NCBI GenBank assembly: GCA_021498125.1
Contig: JAIZWL010000002.1
Location: forward strand, 208,165 to 272,164
Origin: Candidatus Thorarchaeota archaeon
GTDB lineage: Archaea; Asgardarchaeota; Thorarchaeia; Thorarchaeales; Thorarchaeaceae
Reading direction: 5' to 3'
DNA: 64,000 nt
The translations under genes were made by a program, and so were the position numbers. Shown one piece after another: positions 7,979-18,027 of this stretch. The notes beneath the pieces are model-generated. The model saw only the letters and a program-made list of their open reading frames with translations, made no database searches and was not told where the DNA came from. Position 1 is the stretch's first letter; each line of letters opens with the position of its first letter.

Positions 7979-9733
7979 GTGTGTTCATACATGACCACTA
8001 TAACTGAGGCAACTGCCTCATTTAAAAAACAATCATCCAGCATAATCCTTTGCCACAAACACCGATGTAGTCATTGTGAATTTTTAAGAAGTGATGACAG
8101 TTGTGAGCAGATCGCTAAAATAAATAAAGAGAGAGAACAGGCGATTCTTGTCGAACAGTCACGAGGGCTTGTCCACATTCAACAAAACGGATTCACTAAT
8201 AGGCCGCCTTGGAAAGTAGATAGTACACAAAAACATGAATCTAGTTCTGACCACATACAGATAGGAAATGAACAGTGGGAAACCATCTATCTTGGGGATG
8301 GTTATGGTCAGATGCTAAATCATCTGATTCTGGTATATCCAGTTGGACCGTACATTTCCCTCTTTGCAAAAGGAAACACGGGTAATGTCATTTATCGATC
8401 AGCCCCACGGATTAGAACACCTTTAGAGTTAGAAATTATTGACAAACTTCATACGAGCACATTACAGACCAGTCAGAAGATCATTCGCCTTGATTATCTT
8501 CTTTCCCAATGGCGTCAGTCAATCCTAACACGCATCAATAACGAACTACCAGAGATAAAAAAGGAGACCAAAGCCCGAATAGCAAGTATTGTTGCATATT
8601 CCCACAGTGTGCTTGGCCCCATATTTCCACTGATGTTAGACGAACTTATTGAAGATATATACTTGGACAGACCAGGAAGCAGGATATATTTTGATCATCG
8701 ATTTCTAGGGAGGTGCACATCGTCCATTGTAATTCGTCAGGAGGATGCCAATAGGATAGTCACATTGCTTCGAGCAGAGAGCAATTTTCATCTCGACAGA
8801 AGAAACCCTTCAATAAAGACGGAACTTTTTCTCGAAAATAGTCGTCTTAGATTTTCAGTCACAATACCACCTTTAAGTTATGATGGATTTCATTTGGAAA
8901 TACGGAGGGCGCGTACTTCGCCGTTCACTATATTTGAACTTGTCAACAATGGAACATTATCGACTAAAGCCGCATCATTACTACTTCTGGCATTGATTGC
9001 CCGAATGAATATTACCATTGCCGGGGAACCGGGATCGGGCAAGACGACCCTGCTAAATGCTCTAGACTACTGTACACCCCGAAGTTGGAGAAAAATCTAT
9101 GTTGAAGATGCCATTGAGAGCAGGATTCAAAACGAACATCATCAGATAAGGTATCGAGTGAGCCCAGTCGATGAGATGGCGGCACGCTTTTCAAAAATTG
9201 ATGAGATAACAAAAAGCCTTCATAGATCCCCAGATTACTTGATTCTCGGGGAGATTCAAACTGCGGAACATAGCAAGGCACTCTTTCAAGCATTAATGTC
9301 GGGGCTACGTTCTATACAAACATGTCATAGTTCTTCAGCCTCGGCCCTTGTTTCAAGATGGCGATTCGCTCATAGTATTAAAGAACATGCCATCGCCCTT
9401 ATGGATTTGATAGTCATTCTTGAACGGCCACAACCAGGAAGATCAAAACGCATTGTTAAGGAGATAGTAGAAATCCGGAGAGATGTTGAACAGGGCATAC
9501 TAAAATTCAAGGGTCTCAATACTCTATATACTCATGATGCAGACGCAATTCGATCTTTGGCCGATGATGGCGCCATTTCAAGAAGGTCTCGGGAATATGG
9601 AGTAAATGACCCACGGGAATGCATTCGCGAACTATCGACTATTCTTGCACGGGACTTGACGCCCAGTATGGAAACACATTGGAAAATTGGGGAACTTCTT
9701 TGGGAAAACGGAAACCCATTTTCATTCACATAG
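7979..9733 (+). CDS. type II/IV secretion system ATPase (PilB/ArlI/TadA-like)
   Basis: Hexameric motor ATPase of pilus, archaellum or secretion machines. The N-terminal 60 residues hold a Cys/His-rich patch (CHKHRCSHCEF, then C) that could bind zinc. Residues about 190-330 form the N-terminal ATPase domain (EDIYLDRPG; LEIRRA). Walker A GEPGSGKTTL lies near residue 348, the Asp box near IYVEDAIE, and Walker B YLILGEIQ follows. The His box is atypical (TCHSSS). The 584-residue length is usual for archaeal members. The start GTG 7979 is uncertain; ATG 7991 is the alternative. A Flp-like pilin gene follows at 9962, so a small pilus or secretion system is likely, although no platform protein (TadC/PilC) is present nearby. 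Confidence 0.85.
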   Translation: MCSYMTTITEATASFKKQSSSIILCHKHRCSHCEFLRSDDSCEQIAKINKEREQAILVEQSRGLVHIQQNGFTNRPPWKVDSTQKHESSSDHIQIGNEQWETIYLGDGYGQMLNHLILVYPVGPYISLFAKGNTGNVIYRSAPRIRTPLELEIIDKLHTSTLQTSQKIIRLDYLLSQWRQSILTRINNELPEIKKETKARIASIVAYSHSVLGPIFPLMLDELIEDIYLDRPGSRIYFDHRFLGRCTSSIVIRQEDANRIVTLLRAESNFHLDRRNPSIKTELFLENSRLRFSVTIPPLSYDGFHLEIRRARTSPFTIFELVNNGTLSTKAASLLLLALIARMNITIAGEPGSGKTTLLNALDYCTPRSWRKIYVEDAIESRIQNEHHQIRYRVSPVDEMAARFSKIDEITKSLHRSPDYLILGEIQTAEHSKALFQALMSGLRSIQTCHSSSASALVSRWRFAHSIKEHAIALMDLIVILERPQPGRSKRIVKEIVEIRRDVEQGILKFKGLNTLYTHDADAIRSLADDGAISRRSREYGVNDPRECIRELSTILARDLTPSMETHWKIGELLWENGNPFSFT

Positions 9734-9961
9734 GCAAATTACATGATAACGTTGTGGAGTATATTATTATAGTAATATTAGAATTTGTACTGAAAAGTAA
9801 AAGGAGTTTAAATTCATGGGGCCTTAACAAAGACACGATACAGATGGTATGTATTAATCTGCTGTGACTTGGAAGTCTTTGAACCAAACAAAGGTGAATT
9901 GTTGCAGATTAAGACAATATATACCACTGTACAAGTCATAGGAAATAACAGGTGAATATGA

Positions 9962-10165
9962 TTGAATCCCAAAAAAGTGATCAATGATGAAACAGGCGGC
10001 CCACTTGTGGAGGAGAGCCTTTTACTTGGTCTAGCGGTAGTAACAGTATCTATTGTGATTGCAGTGATACTTCAGGCTACAGGATGGGCTCAGGATGTGG
10101 TAACTAGTTTGTTACAGATTCTCCAGAACAGTTGGGATGGCTTGACGAACATCGTTTCACCTTAG
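9962..10165 (+). CDS. Flp/type IV pilin-like peptide
   Basis: A 67-residue peptide: short charged leader ending in TGG, then PLVEESLLLGLAVVTVSIV, a hydrophobic helix of about 22 residues with Glu at +4/+5 after the proposed processing site, then a short hydrophilic tail. This is the layout of Flp-type and archaeal class III prepilins, cleaved by a prepilin peptidase after Gly and assembled by the ATPase encoded upstream. TTG 9962 is chosen because GGTGA (9951-9955) is 6 nt before it. The 228-bp gap from the ATPase contains a TATA-like GGAGTTTAAATTC, so it may have its own promoter. Confidence 0.65.
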   Translation: MNPKKVINDETGGPLVEESLLLGLAVVTVSIVIAVILQATGWAQDVVTSLLQILQNSWDGLTNIVSP

Positions 10166-10268
10166 TGAAATCTGCTGCTTATCACATACACGGGACAAAT
10201 TTGTTTAGTCCGCAAGCCTTATTTTAGGAACAATCTGAGAGAAGTCTGCTCCGGACTGCTGCATTACG

Positions 10269-10372
10269 GCTCCGGTAGACTTCATGGAACTACCATGAAC
10301 GACCGACTGTAGTCCGGCCCAGCATAGGGGACTCTCGATCCCCTGACCCGGGTTCGAATCCCGGCCGGAGCA
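10269..10372 (+). tRNA. tRNA-Glu(CTC) with D-arm intron
   Basis: Acceptor GCTCCGG/CCGGAGC, anticodon stem GGGGA/TCCCC with loop CTCTCGA (anticodon CTC), T-arm CCGGG-TTCGAAT-CCCGG, discriminator A, genomic CCA at 10373-10375. A 29-nt intron, 10279-10307, splits the D-arm. It has central helix CGGT/ACCG, bulges AGA and ACT, and inner hairpin TTCATGG/CCATGAA. Removing it joins GCTCCGGTAG to TGTAGTCCGG, the normal archaeal tRNA-Glu D-arm. A second GCTCCGG at 10248-10254 is a chance copy. Confidence 0.88.
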
Positions 10373-10387
10373 CCATTTGTCAACCAC

Positions 10388-12337
10388 CTAAATCATGGTT
10401 CTTCTTTTTCGGATTACAGAAACCACAACAATAGTAATGGATAAAGTAATACTTGAAATAAATGGCCCCAACCCTACACCTTGCGAGGCCAACACTTCTG
10501 TGGATTCGATACAGATATCATAGAAACCAGAAGCTGCTGCAATAGATGGGTCACCCAATATTTCGTAGAATAAACGATAGGTCCCGGATTGAAGAGGAAT
10601 AGGAAGATGTAGAACAACAATTCCATCATCTTGACTTGTAGCTTCCCCATCAACAGACATCCAAGAATAATGTAAGTCAACATTGGGAAGGTTTGAGCCG
10701 TTTAAGGCGAGTATCTGTAATTGGACTTTGACTTCTTTTAATACTGGTTGAACTACGAACTCGACAAGTTCTATGGCTGTGGGGATTTTCACTCGAACCT
10801 TGTAAGTAAACAAAAAAGATGAGGGTAATTCGAAGGAGCTAGGTAAAGTAGAAATGTTTAGACAATATGTCAACTCATACAGCGGCGCATCAAATATCAC
10901 CCTAACATATCCATATGGATCCGTTGAAACTTGCCGAACGTCTGACGTTGTAAGATTATAAACAAGTACTCGATTACCCCAAGGACCAGTTTCGTTTTCC
11001 ACCTTAAAATAACAAGATATTTGTTGCCCGGGACGAGCATATCCTTGGATTGTGCTATTAACAAATATAATTTCTGGATGGGAATAATAGATAGTTTGGA
11101 ACTCAAATGTAGAGTTGCATAAGAATTCATTATTTTTTATCGATAACGAGAGAACATGGTGGCCCGGAATTCCCCGTACAGGTATTCGAACAACATTATC
11201 ACCAGATGAATCCAATCCAGTCAAAATTGAGAGATTGGAATTGGCCTCAGATAAACTCAGGGACCCTGAAGTAATAGGTCGCCCAAGTAAATCACATGTA
11301 TGTATGTAAAGTGTCCCCCATGACCCTAGAACTAATGGATGGGGCACAGTGACATTGATCAATAGAGGAGTGGTGACGCTGAAGTCGAAGTCGAAAGAGG
11401 AAGCGGAGTAACGATCGCTACCCAGATACATAAAGCGAAGTGTATGCGAACCAACCGAAATATTCGAGGATAAATAAAGTTCAATGGTAAAATAACCAGT
11501 GTCATCAATAGAACACGTTTGAAGTTCAAAGCTATCAAGCAATACATGAATTGATCCACCATGAACAAGTTCTGAAGCAGTAGTAAGAGAAAGGTTCAAT
11601 GAGAGGGTTTGATTGATCTCTATTGATTTGCTGTTGAAAGAGATCAAATCAAGGGAGGTGGAAATCTTCTGGAAGACAATCTGAAAATCAGATGATGCCG
11701 GGAGAATATAGGAAGAGGAGATACCAGAAAATGACACAGTCAACGTATTTTCGCCAAACTGTAGCCAAGAGGAATTACAATGAATTACAAAAACTGCTGT
11801 ACCATTTTCATCAGTAGTGGCCATCTTGATTGCATTTGAGTTTGTGGTCAAAGAGATGCTCACATTGGACAGGGGATTCCCGAGGTCATCATGTAACTGA
11901 GCAGATATGTGCAACAAATCACCGGGGGCAAGGTATGAGGCACCAATAGATACATCAAGATCACTGGAGGCCATAATATCCAACCAGATCCATTGAGCGC
12001 TTGGGGCCAAGGCGAGAGACGTATTCCCCCGAAAGGTTGTATTAACTAGAGTGGGTCCCAAATAATAGTCCTGTGGGATATTCCAACGAAAAATCGCCAC
12101 TCCATCAGAGTCTGTCTTATTTGACCCAAGAAGTACATTATTGGTCTCGTCAAAAAACCAAATCACTTGATCATTTAGCGGGGTACCAGAAGGAATCGTT
12201 CCTCCAAGAGATGCAACAAGAGTGATGGACCTTCCGCGTGAAACTACTACCGAGTCAGCAGCAACGACATCTAATGATGAACCAAACAGATAAATTGTCA
12301 CTGCAAAGACAATGAGAATGAAAGGCCACTTCTTCAT
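10388..12337 (-). CDS. membrane-anchored Ig-like surface protein
   Basis: A 649-residue protein with an N-terminal signal helix (ILIVFAVTIYLFGSSLDVV), about six Ig-like/beta-sandwich repeats with linkers such as DGVAIFRWNIPQD and NGTAVFVIHC, many N-glycosylation sequons, and a C-terminal transmembrane helix (residues about 620-642) followed by the positively charged tail RKRRTMI. Expected outside the cell, anchored in the membrane. It is a paralogue of the 889-codon frame at 3345-6014, sharing architecture but keeping the anchor. The stop codon is 13 bp beyond the encoded CCA of the convergent tRNA-Glu. No enzymatic domain is visible, so the role is probably structural or adhesive. Confidence 0.75.
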   Translation of the reverse strand: MKKWPFILIVFAVTIYLFGSSLDVVAADSVVVSRGRSITLVASLGGTIPSGTPLNDQVIWFFDETNNVLLGSNKTDSDGVAIFRWNIPQDYYLGPTLVNTTFRGNTSLALAPSAQWIWLDIMASSDLDVSIGASYLAPGDLLHISAQLHDDLGNPLSNVSISLTTNSNAIKMATTDENGTAVFVIHCNSSWLQFGENTLTVSFSGISSSYILPASSDFQIVFQKISTSLDLISFNSKSIEINQTLSLNLSLTTASELVHGGSIHVLLDSFELQTCSIDDTGYFTIELYLSSNISVGSHTLRFMYLGSDRYSASSFDFDFSVTTPLLINVTVPHPLVLGSWGTLYIHTCDLLGRPITSGSLSLSEANSNLSILTGLDSSGDNVVRIPVRGIPGHHVLSLSIKNNEFLCNSTFEFQTIYYSHPEIIFVNSTIQGYARPGQQISCYFKVENETGPWGNRVLVYNLTTSDVRQVSTDPYGYVRVIFDAPLYELTYCLNISTLPSSFELPSSFLFTYKVRVKIPTAIELVEFVVQPVLKEVKVQLQILALNGSNLPNVDLHYSWMSVDGEATSQDDGIVVLHLPIPLQSGTYRLFYEILGDPSIAAASGFYDICIESTEVLASQGVGLGPFISSITLSITIVVVSVIRKRRTMI

Positions 12338-12601
12338 TTTAGAACAATCTCTCCACTTCGTTCTTCGAATGTGAGTTCATAATCAAATCCAGTTTCTAAA
12401 ACCAGACCTTCAGCAAATTCTGTAGATTCAGTCCTTCATACAAATTTTCAGTATTTAAACTCGGATTAACTTCAAGGTGAATGTAAACAGAGTTCAATTA
12501 ATTCGAGGCATTATTAAAATAACAGAGATGTCAACAGAAGAGCAACGATGAAAAGTGAGGGAGATTGCGGACAGCAACGCCAAACTTGGATATTGTCGAT
12601 A

Positions 12602-12734
12602 GGAGCTCTGTGTGAAAAGTCAGTATTATAGTGATTATGAAACGTATGAACAATATTTTGTGTCCGAATCCAAGACTCTTCAGAACCTATGCTGACATAA
12701 ACGATCTATCAGAATGGACTTTTCACACAGCTCC
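12602..12734. mobile_element. MITE-like element with terminal inverted repeats
   Basis: A 133-bp non-coding stretch. The left end GGAGCTCTGTGTGAAAAGTC (12602-12621) is the inverted copy of the right end GACTTTTCACACAGCTCC (12717-12734), apart from a 2-nt insertion. It is bracketed by a direct repeat GTCGATA at 12595-12601 and 12735-12741, extended to GTCGATAGGAG on both sides, as expected for a target-site duplication. No frame inside codes for anything recognisable. The insertion sits just upstream of a promoter-like sequence of the HerA-like gene. Confidence 0.55.
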
Positions 12735-12738
12735 GTCG

Positions 12739-12754
12739 ATAGGAGATTAAATAC
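12739..12754 (+). promoter_or_regulatory. promoter-like 16-mer upstream of the HerA-like gene
   Basis: ATAGGAGATTAAATAC contains a TATA-like TTAAATA and recurs exactly at 32351-32366. About 25 nt downstream would be a start site near 12778, giving a 5' leader of about 70 nt to the ATG at 12851. The leader contains the hairpin GCCCAC/GTGGGC at about 12807-12826. Confidence 0.4.
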
Positions 12755-12850
12755 TTCAGACCGTATCTCACGTATGACCTTCACTATGACGGTGATGTAG
12801 TTACTGCCCACTGCCGTTGGTGGGCGGGCAATGGACATACCAGTCCAATA

Positions 12851-15800
12851 ATGTCCAACGAACAATCAACGGTATTATTAGATGAATCCTACAAGATAGT
12901 GGTGCAGTTGGTGCGCGTATTTGCTTGGATTGGTAGTCTTCTGGTTTCAGTGATCTATTTAATTGGAGCCTATGCGCTTCCGTTACTTGGACTTGCTCAG
13001 ACGCTGACAACAGGCTTCAAGATCTACGTGGAGATTCTTCTTTGTGTAATGGCCATTACAACCAGCCTTGCAATGGCAATAGATGAATTACATATGACTG
13101 GGGTGGAGATCGGATACGGCATCCATTATATTTATGTTAAAATTGAAAAACAGATTATAGGCACGCGATGCCTAGAATTATCCTCTCTAAAAGAAAGCAT
13201 ACCAGAAGAAATGGGGAAGCCACTCGAGTATGATACATCATTAATTATGGCAGTCCGTTCGGGAATGAACCAAAATGTAAACATTGCATACGAGGTGGGA
13301 GTAGTTGACAAACGACCCTTCGTTAGACTCTTTATATCTTGTAGTGGCGAAAATATTGAGGACATAGACAAAATACTTCATAGAGAGGCGGCCCGGACAG
13401 AAGCAATTATTCTTGCAACTCTTGAACATGTAGAGATCAAACAGTTGAAAGGACCTGAATTGATTAATGCCTTCTTTTCGTTCTCGGAAATACCAAATGT
13501 CCAATATGTAAAGGAACAACTAATTGAGAAACTGAACAATGGTTCGCTCAAAAGAGATGTCACGTTTAGACTTGATCAGGATGAGGAAAGTAAAAAATTC
13601 AAAGCTGATATATTTTGGCGATTAGAAGGAGCGCCCCGAAACACTCCCACGACAAACTCGACACAAATAGGGAAATTTCTTTCTGCGCTTCTTCAACAAG
13701 AACTCTCTGCTAGTTTAACCTGCGTGTTTACACCCGCGAATCCAAGCAGGAAGAGGAGAAGTCTTGAGGGACGATGGCAACAAATTCGCAGTAGAGAAAA
13801 AATCAAACGGGATACTCTTGCAGATCACTCAGAGAAGGAAAAATTGCTTGAAGAATATAGAACGATTCAAGATCGGAGTGGGTGGTTTAATGTTTCAACG
13901 TATATTCGTCTTAACAAAATGGATTATGACGACCCTTCGGTGATAGAAGATTGTTTGAAAGGTATTGTACATTCGATTTGGGGGGATACTGGAGAGTTCG
14001 CACTTCGACCAATCAAAAATAATGTGCCAAGTGAATTAAGAACTCTCTTAAGACGCCATATATCCCCTAAGAAGATGCACGTTTCAAAGCTTGTCGCTTA
14101 TGTGAACATGCCAAGGCAAAATCTTCCGGAACTCTCTGCAACATTTACATCTGAGTTTAAGGTTCCTGCAAGAGCCCTTGTGGAAAATGAGATTTTCATT
14201 GGGTGGAGCCTCTACAAGGGGAGAAAATTAAATCCGGTGGGACTGAAACAAGAATGGATTAGGGAACACATTGCAATATTAGGAGCAACTGGTTCAGGGA
14301 AAACAACATTAGTCAAACAGATCATGACCGAGATCAGTACTAAGACAAAAATCCCATGGTGGATTTTTGATGTCAAGGGCTCTGAATATCTGGATCTGCT
14401 AGAGATAGAGAACAATGACATAGTTGTGATTCGGCCCGGCGAAAATCCAAATTTCGTAATAGATTTTCTTGACACCGGGAAGAAACATACTGATCGTAAT
14501 ATTGACACCACATTCGCCATTCTAAACGAATTACTAAAAGAGAGAGGCACGTCTTCAGAACTCTCTCCCGCAATGGAAAGACTGCTACTGAAAGCCTTGA
14601 GAAAGATGGTAGAAATTCCAGGCGACGGCTCAGTCAAACGTCTTGAGAAAATCATCGAAGGAATAAAGACCGATAGGCAGACAAGCCAAATGACTAAAGA
14701 CGCCTTACTTAATAGAATCGAGATTCTTACGAGAAATCCATTAGGTTCGATACTGAGTGGTGGCCCCAAAGCCATCAGAATAAATCAATTCATGGATAAG
14801 CGAGTCATATTCGATTTGCGATACGTTGCAAGAACAGGAGGAATGGATGCAGCTAGAATTCTGTACAATCTTATTGCCAAAAGAATTTTCGACGCGGCAA
14901 TGCAGAGAGGAATTACGCCAGGTCTTCAACATGTGGTCGTATTAGAAGAAGCGAACAATCTGGTACCAGAAAGTTATACACGAGAGAATGCAGCAGACAT
15001 CACAACTGGCGAATCGATGGTCATGCTGCAAAGAGCTACAGGGCAAGGGGTCATTGTTGTATCGACAAGACCCAACATTTCGTCAAACATTTTAGCAAAT
15101 ACAGGAACAAAGATTGTATTTCGTTTACCGTATGATAGTGAAGTTGGTGCAAGATTCCTATCCTTAAATGAAGCTCAGGAAAAATATCTGAGATCTCTCA
15201 GAACAGGTGTTGCGTTGATCACGACACCAGTAACAGAAACTTTTGAAATTACCACTGTGAAAAGACCTGAGTCAAAAACAGCAACCATCCTACTTGAGTC
15301 CACCCCTGTTTCTACAGACCACATACAATTTGATGAGCCCAAAAAGCCACCTAGCCACCCGACAACAACAACAGCGGATGAAGAAAGCCATAGCTCATCG
15401 AGTTCTCCAAGTGAAGAGGCAAAAGAAGAGATCTATTTGGATCGAACAGCGGACACAGTTAGACGCATCATCGCTCTGATATCGTCAAAAGGATACCTCA
15501 CTGAAGAACAGATGCATAATGCATTGTTGGTCATCGATCCTGAAATCTCGACTAAAGAAGAAAAAGACACAATTAGAGAACTAATTGCATTAGGAACCTT
15601 AGAAAGAGAAACGATTGGAATTGTGGAGGGTGGATTTGTTTATACTCTTCCGGGAACTGGTCATGAAACTGTGACTGAATTAGTTAAAGACTACGTAAAA
15701 GAAAAATTAATTGCGGCGAACTTTGATGCCGAAAAAATTCATGTTGAAAATAATGAGATAATAATCGATGACACTGTGATATTGGTCTCTATCGAGAGTG

Positions 15801-16678
15801 TCAGAGCCTCAACACTTGATGAAAGAATTGACACTTTTCGTAAATATATGAGAAAGTTCGGAAATGAATTCAGACATATGGTAGTCATACTAAGAGGGAG
15901 TGTTGCAGCAGCAAAAATAAGAGAACTTATCGCTGATGAAACAAACTTTCAGGATGTAACAGTCATTCCAGCTTTCCCCAACTCTATCGAGAAGATGATT
16001 TTAGAGTTAAAGAAATTTGAAACCCACAAAAAAGAAACAGAAGAGATTCCTACACCAAGAAGGACCTCCCATATTCAGGATGCAAGTGACGGCACCACGT
16101 ATTCGTCGTCAATACGTGTCTGGATTGGACTTATTGAGGGCTATATCGAGATAAATGACGGAAATATTCTATGGGAGGACCTAATTCAGTTCATGGAGAC
16201 CACTGTCTCGCAATCACACAAACGCCATTCTGTACCAATGCAGAAAGAGGACGGGCAAAGAGCACTTTCAGAAATGCTAATTGATGAAAAAATATTCGCC
16301 TTTAGAGTGACACCAAATATGAGGTTTGTTTCGTTAAATGAAGGGTTGTGGATAGTCTCTCCCGAAAAATTACATTTGCTAAAATCCAGGGCACTTGATG
16401 CTCTGGAGAGTGAGCTTGTAAAACGTCACGGCAGTGCCAATCGGAGCCATTCACCACTTGATATTTGTGCTGGGGGTGTGTCCTATCTCGTATTTCCGAC
16501 AAAGAAGATATTGGATAAAGTGACAAGTCAAAAGAATGAATACGTTTGTCAAGTATGCCATTCGAAGAAATTGATCTGCATTTTGCCGGCAATCGAATAT
16601 ATAGATGAATTTGAAGAGAAACCAGAATTCATGCAGATAACATCCTTAGACAATGGTGTGATAAGTGTAATCAGATAA
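12851..16678 (+). CDS. membrane-anchored HerA/VirB4-like DNA-pumping ATPase
   Basis: A 1275-residue protein. Two N-terminal transmembrane segments (about residues 18-50 and 58-78) are followed by a soluble region, then a HerA/FtsK-type ATPase core: Walker A GATGSGKTTLVKQ near 478, the DUF87-type FDVKGSEY, Walker B HVVVLEEANNLVP near 698, and a sensor stretch VIVVSTRPN. A Ser/Thr/Glu-rich linker (about 830-860) leads to a C-terminal part with a winged-helix-like segment and a late CQVC motif (about 1234). Membrane anchoring plus a translocase core is the plan of VirB4/TraG/CedB proteins that pump DNA or assemble pili, rather than of repair HerA, and no NurA gene is present. The C-terminal half is unassigned. 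DNA transfer is an inference. Confidence 0.75.
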   Translation: MSNEQSTVLLDESYKIVVQLVRVFAWIGSLLVSVIYLIGAYALPLLGLAQTLTTGFKIYVEILLCVMAITTSLAMAIDELHMTGVEIGYGIHYIYVKIEKQIIGTRCLELSSLKESIPEEMGKPLEYDTSLIMAVRSGMNQNVNIAYEVGVVDKRPFVRLFISCSGENIEDIDKILHREAARTEAIILATLEHVEIKQLKGPELINAFFSFSEIPNVQYVKEQLIEKLNNGSLKRDVTFRLDQDEESKKFKADIFWRLEGAPRNTPTTNSTQIGKFLSALLQQELSASLTCVFTPANPSRKRRSLEGRWQQIRSREKIKRDTLADHSEKEKLLEEYRTIQDRSGWFNVSTYIRLNKMDYDDPSVIEDCLKGIVHSIWGDTGEFALRPIKNNVPSELRTLLRRHISPKKMHVSKLVAYVNMPRQNLPELSATFTSEFKVPARALVENEIFIGWSLYKGRKLNPVGLKQEWIREHIAILGATGSGKTTLVKQIMTEISTKTKIPWWIFDVKGSEYLDLLEIENNDIVVIRPGENPNFVIDFLDTGKKHTDRNIDTTFAILNELLKERGTSSELSPAMERLLLKALRKMVEIPGDGSVKRLEKIIEGIKTDRQTSQMTKDALLNRIEILTRNPLGSILSGGPKAIRINQFMDKRVIFDLRYVARTGGMDAARILYNLIAKRIFDAAMQRGITPGLQHVVVLEEANNLVPESYTRENAADITTGESMVMLQRATGQGVIVVSTRPNISSNILANTGTKIVFRLPYDSEVGARFLSLNEAQEKYLRSLRTGVALITTPVTETFEITTVKRPESKTATILLESTPVSTDHIQFDEPKKPPSHPTTTTADEESHSSSSSPSEEAKEEIYLDRTADTVRRIIALISSKGYLTEEQMHNALLVIDPEISTKEEKDTIRELIALGTLERETIGIVEGGFVYTLPGTGHETVTELVKDYVKEKLIAANFDAEKIHVENNEIIIDDTVILVSIESVRASTLDERIDTFRKYMRKFGNEFRHMVVILRGSVAAAKIRELIADETNFQDVTVIPAFPNSIEKMILELKKFETHKKETEEIPTPRRTSHIQDASDGTTYSSSIRVWIGLIEGYIEINDGNILWEDLIQFMETTVSQSHKRHSVPMQKEDGQRALSEMLIDEKIFAFRVTPNMRFVSLNEGLWIVSPEKLHLLKSRALDALESELVKRHGSANRSHSPLDICAGGVSYLVFPTKKILDKVTSQKNEYVCQVCHSKKLICILPAIEYIDEFEEKPEFMQITSLDNGVISVIR

Positions 16679-16689
16679 TTTGGAGGTCG

Positions 16690-17505
16690 TTAATTTAGCC
16701 ACGAGGGAAGAAATCGTGTACAGATCGTTTGTGTTCCATGCAATAGTTGCTCAAGACGACCCGGCACTAAAAGGTTGAAGATGATAATCTCGACCCCGCG
16801 ATTCATTAGTGATGCGAGTTCGGAGATCTTTTTGGTCATGCCACCTGTGACATCTACAGCCGTTGAAGGTCCGGATTGTAGTATAACTTGGTCGACATTA
16901 GATGAATCAATTTGAGAAATGAGTTGCGCAGTAGGTACGGACTTTGGATCCGAGTCGAAAATCCCATCGACATCAGTCCCGACCAATACTTTAGTAACAC
17001 CGAGTTCTTTAGATAACCAAGATACTAGGGTGTCACCACTTAAGATCAGTGCACCTTGTTCTATATCGAAACAGACATCACCATGTGTAATTACGACAAA
17101 ACCTGATTTTAGACTACGAGTTATACTCTCAGTATAGTATTGATCAATCAATCCGTTACGAAGTACGGTCGTACAAAACGGAGGAATAACAACAGTAGGA
17201 ATACCAGCTCTTGCAAGGGCAGTTTCCATTTCCTGTGAGAGTAGAGTCATATTATGACGAATGAGGGGGATTCCGGCAATTCTACGATTCATCCCCGAGG
17301 AAGGGTTTCCAAATCCAAATTCGTGCGCGGCCTGATGACCATGTGCACCACCACCTAAAATCAGAACAAGCGGATTATGATAGGTCTTAAGTTCGTGTGC
17401 AATCCTATCGATAACTTCATGATTTACCATAGGAGGGCTTCGGGATTTGTATGTGATCACAGAACCGCCCAATTTTACAATTAGTGGAGTGAGTTTTTTG
17501 GACAT
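16690..17505 (-). CDS. ipk: isopentenyl phosphate kinase
   Basis: Phosphorylates isopentenyl phosphate to isopentenyl diphosphate, the last step of the archaeal mevalonate pathway feeding lipid synthesis. It belongs to the amino acid kinase fold: nucleotide-binding KLGGSVIT at the start, a glycine loop LILGGGAHGH carrying the family histidine, TDVDGIFDSDPK in the ATP region and DVTGGMTKK near the C-terminus. Length about 271, as expected. In place of the usual GSFGH it reads GGAHGH, a mild variation. I chose ATG 17505; a TTG at 17514 would add three residues. It ends 12 bp from the convergent HerA-like gene and is divergent from rpS10. Confidence 0.88.
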   Translation of the reverse strand: MSKKLTPLIVKLGGSVITYKSRSPPMVNHEVIDRIAHELKTYHNPLVLILGGGAHGHQAAHEFGFGNPSSGMNRRIAGIPLIRHNMTLLSQEMETALARAGIPTVVIPPFCTTVLRNGLIDQYYTESITRSLKSGFVVITHGDVCFDIEQGALILSGDTLVSWLSKELGVTKVLVGTDVDGIFDSDPKSVPTAQLISQIDSSNVDQVILQSGPSTAVDVTGGMTKKISELASLMNRGVEIIIFNLLVPGRLEQLLHGTQTICTRFLPSWLN

Positions 17506-17622
17506 ACTACACAAGTTAGATAAACACGCTTATGATGGTTCTGCTAAATGGTGATGTCACAAGGTTTTTATCGTGATACATCGGTGAAGCGAAAAGACCC
17601 TCTATGGAAGTGTGAAATCCGC

Positions 17623-17934
17623 ATGACACAAAAGGCAAGGATACGACTCTCTAGCACTAATACAGAACACCTAGACAGTGTTTGTAATCAGATTCGAAGG
17701 ATAACACGAAAGACTGGTGTTCGAATGGCAGGACCCATTCCACTTCCAACTAGGCGGATGGTCATTCCAACTCGAAAAACACCCTGTGGCCAAGGAACTG
17801 AGTCGTGGGATAAGTGGGAGATGCGGATTCATAAAAGACTCATTGATATTGATGCGGATGAACGTGCAATGCGACAAATTATGAGGGTTCGCATTCCTGA
17901 CTCGGTCTATATCGAAATAGAACTGACTAGTTAG
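17623..17934 (+). CDS. rps10: 30S ribosomal protein S10 (uS10)
   Basis: Component of the small ribosomal subunit head. Nearly the whole sequence matches archaeal uS10: [58 protein letters not shown] and a final [12 protein letters not shown]. The frame opens 25 codons earlier, but ATG 17623 reproduces the family start. A TATA-like GGTTTTTATC near 17559-17568 would start transcription around 17590, inside that extension. In many archaea it follows the EF-1A gene; here it stands alone between isopentenyl phosphate kinase and glmS. Confidence 0.95.
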   Translation: MTQKARIRLSSTNTEHLDSVCNQIRRITRKTGVRMAGPIPLPTRRMVIPTRKTPCGQGTESWDKWEMRIHKRLIDIDADERAMRQIMRVRIPDSVYIEIELTS

Positions 17935-18027
17935 GCCCCCTTTATGCGGCGTTGGCCAGCACACAGAAACAACGTGCATTCAAAAGGAGCCATTCAAATT
18001 ATTGGCCAATTGCAAGCCGCATGTACA

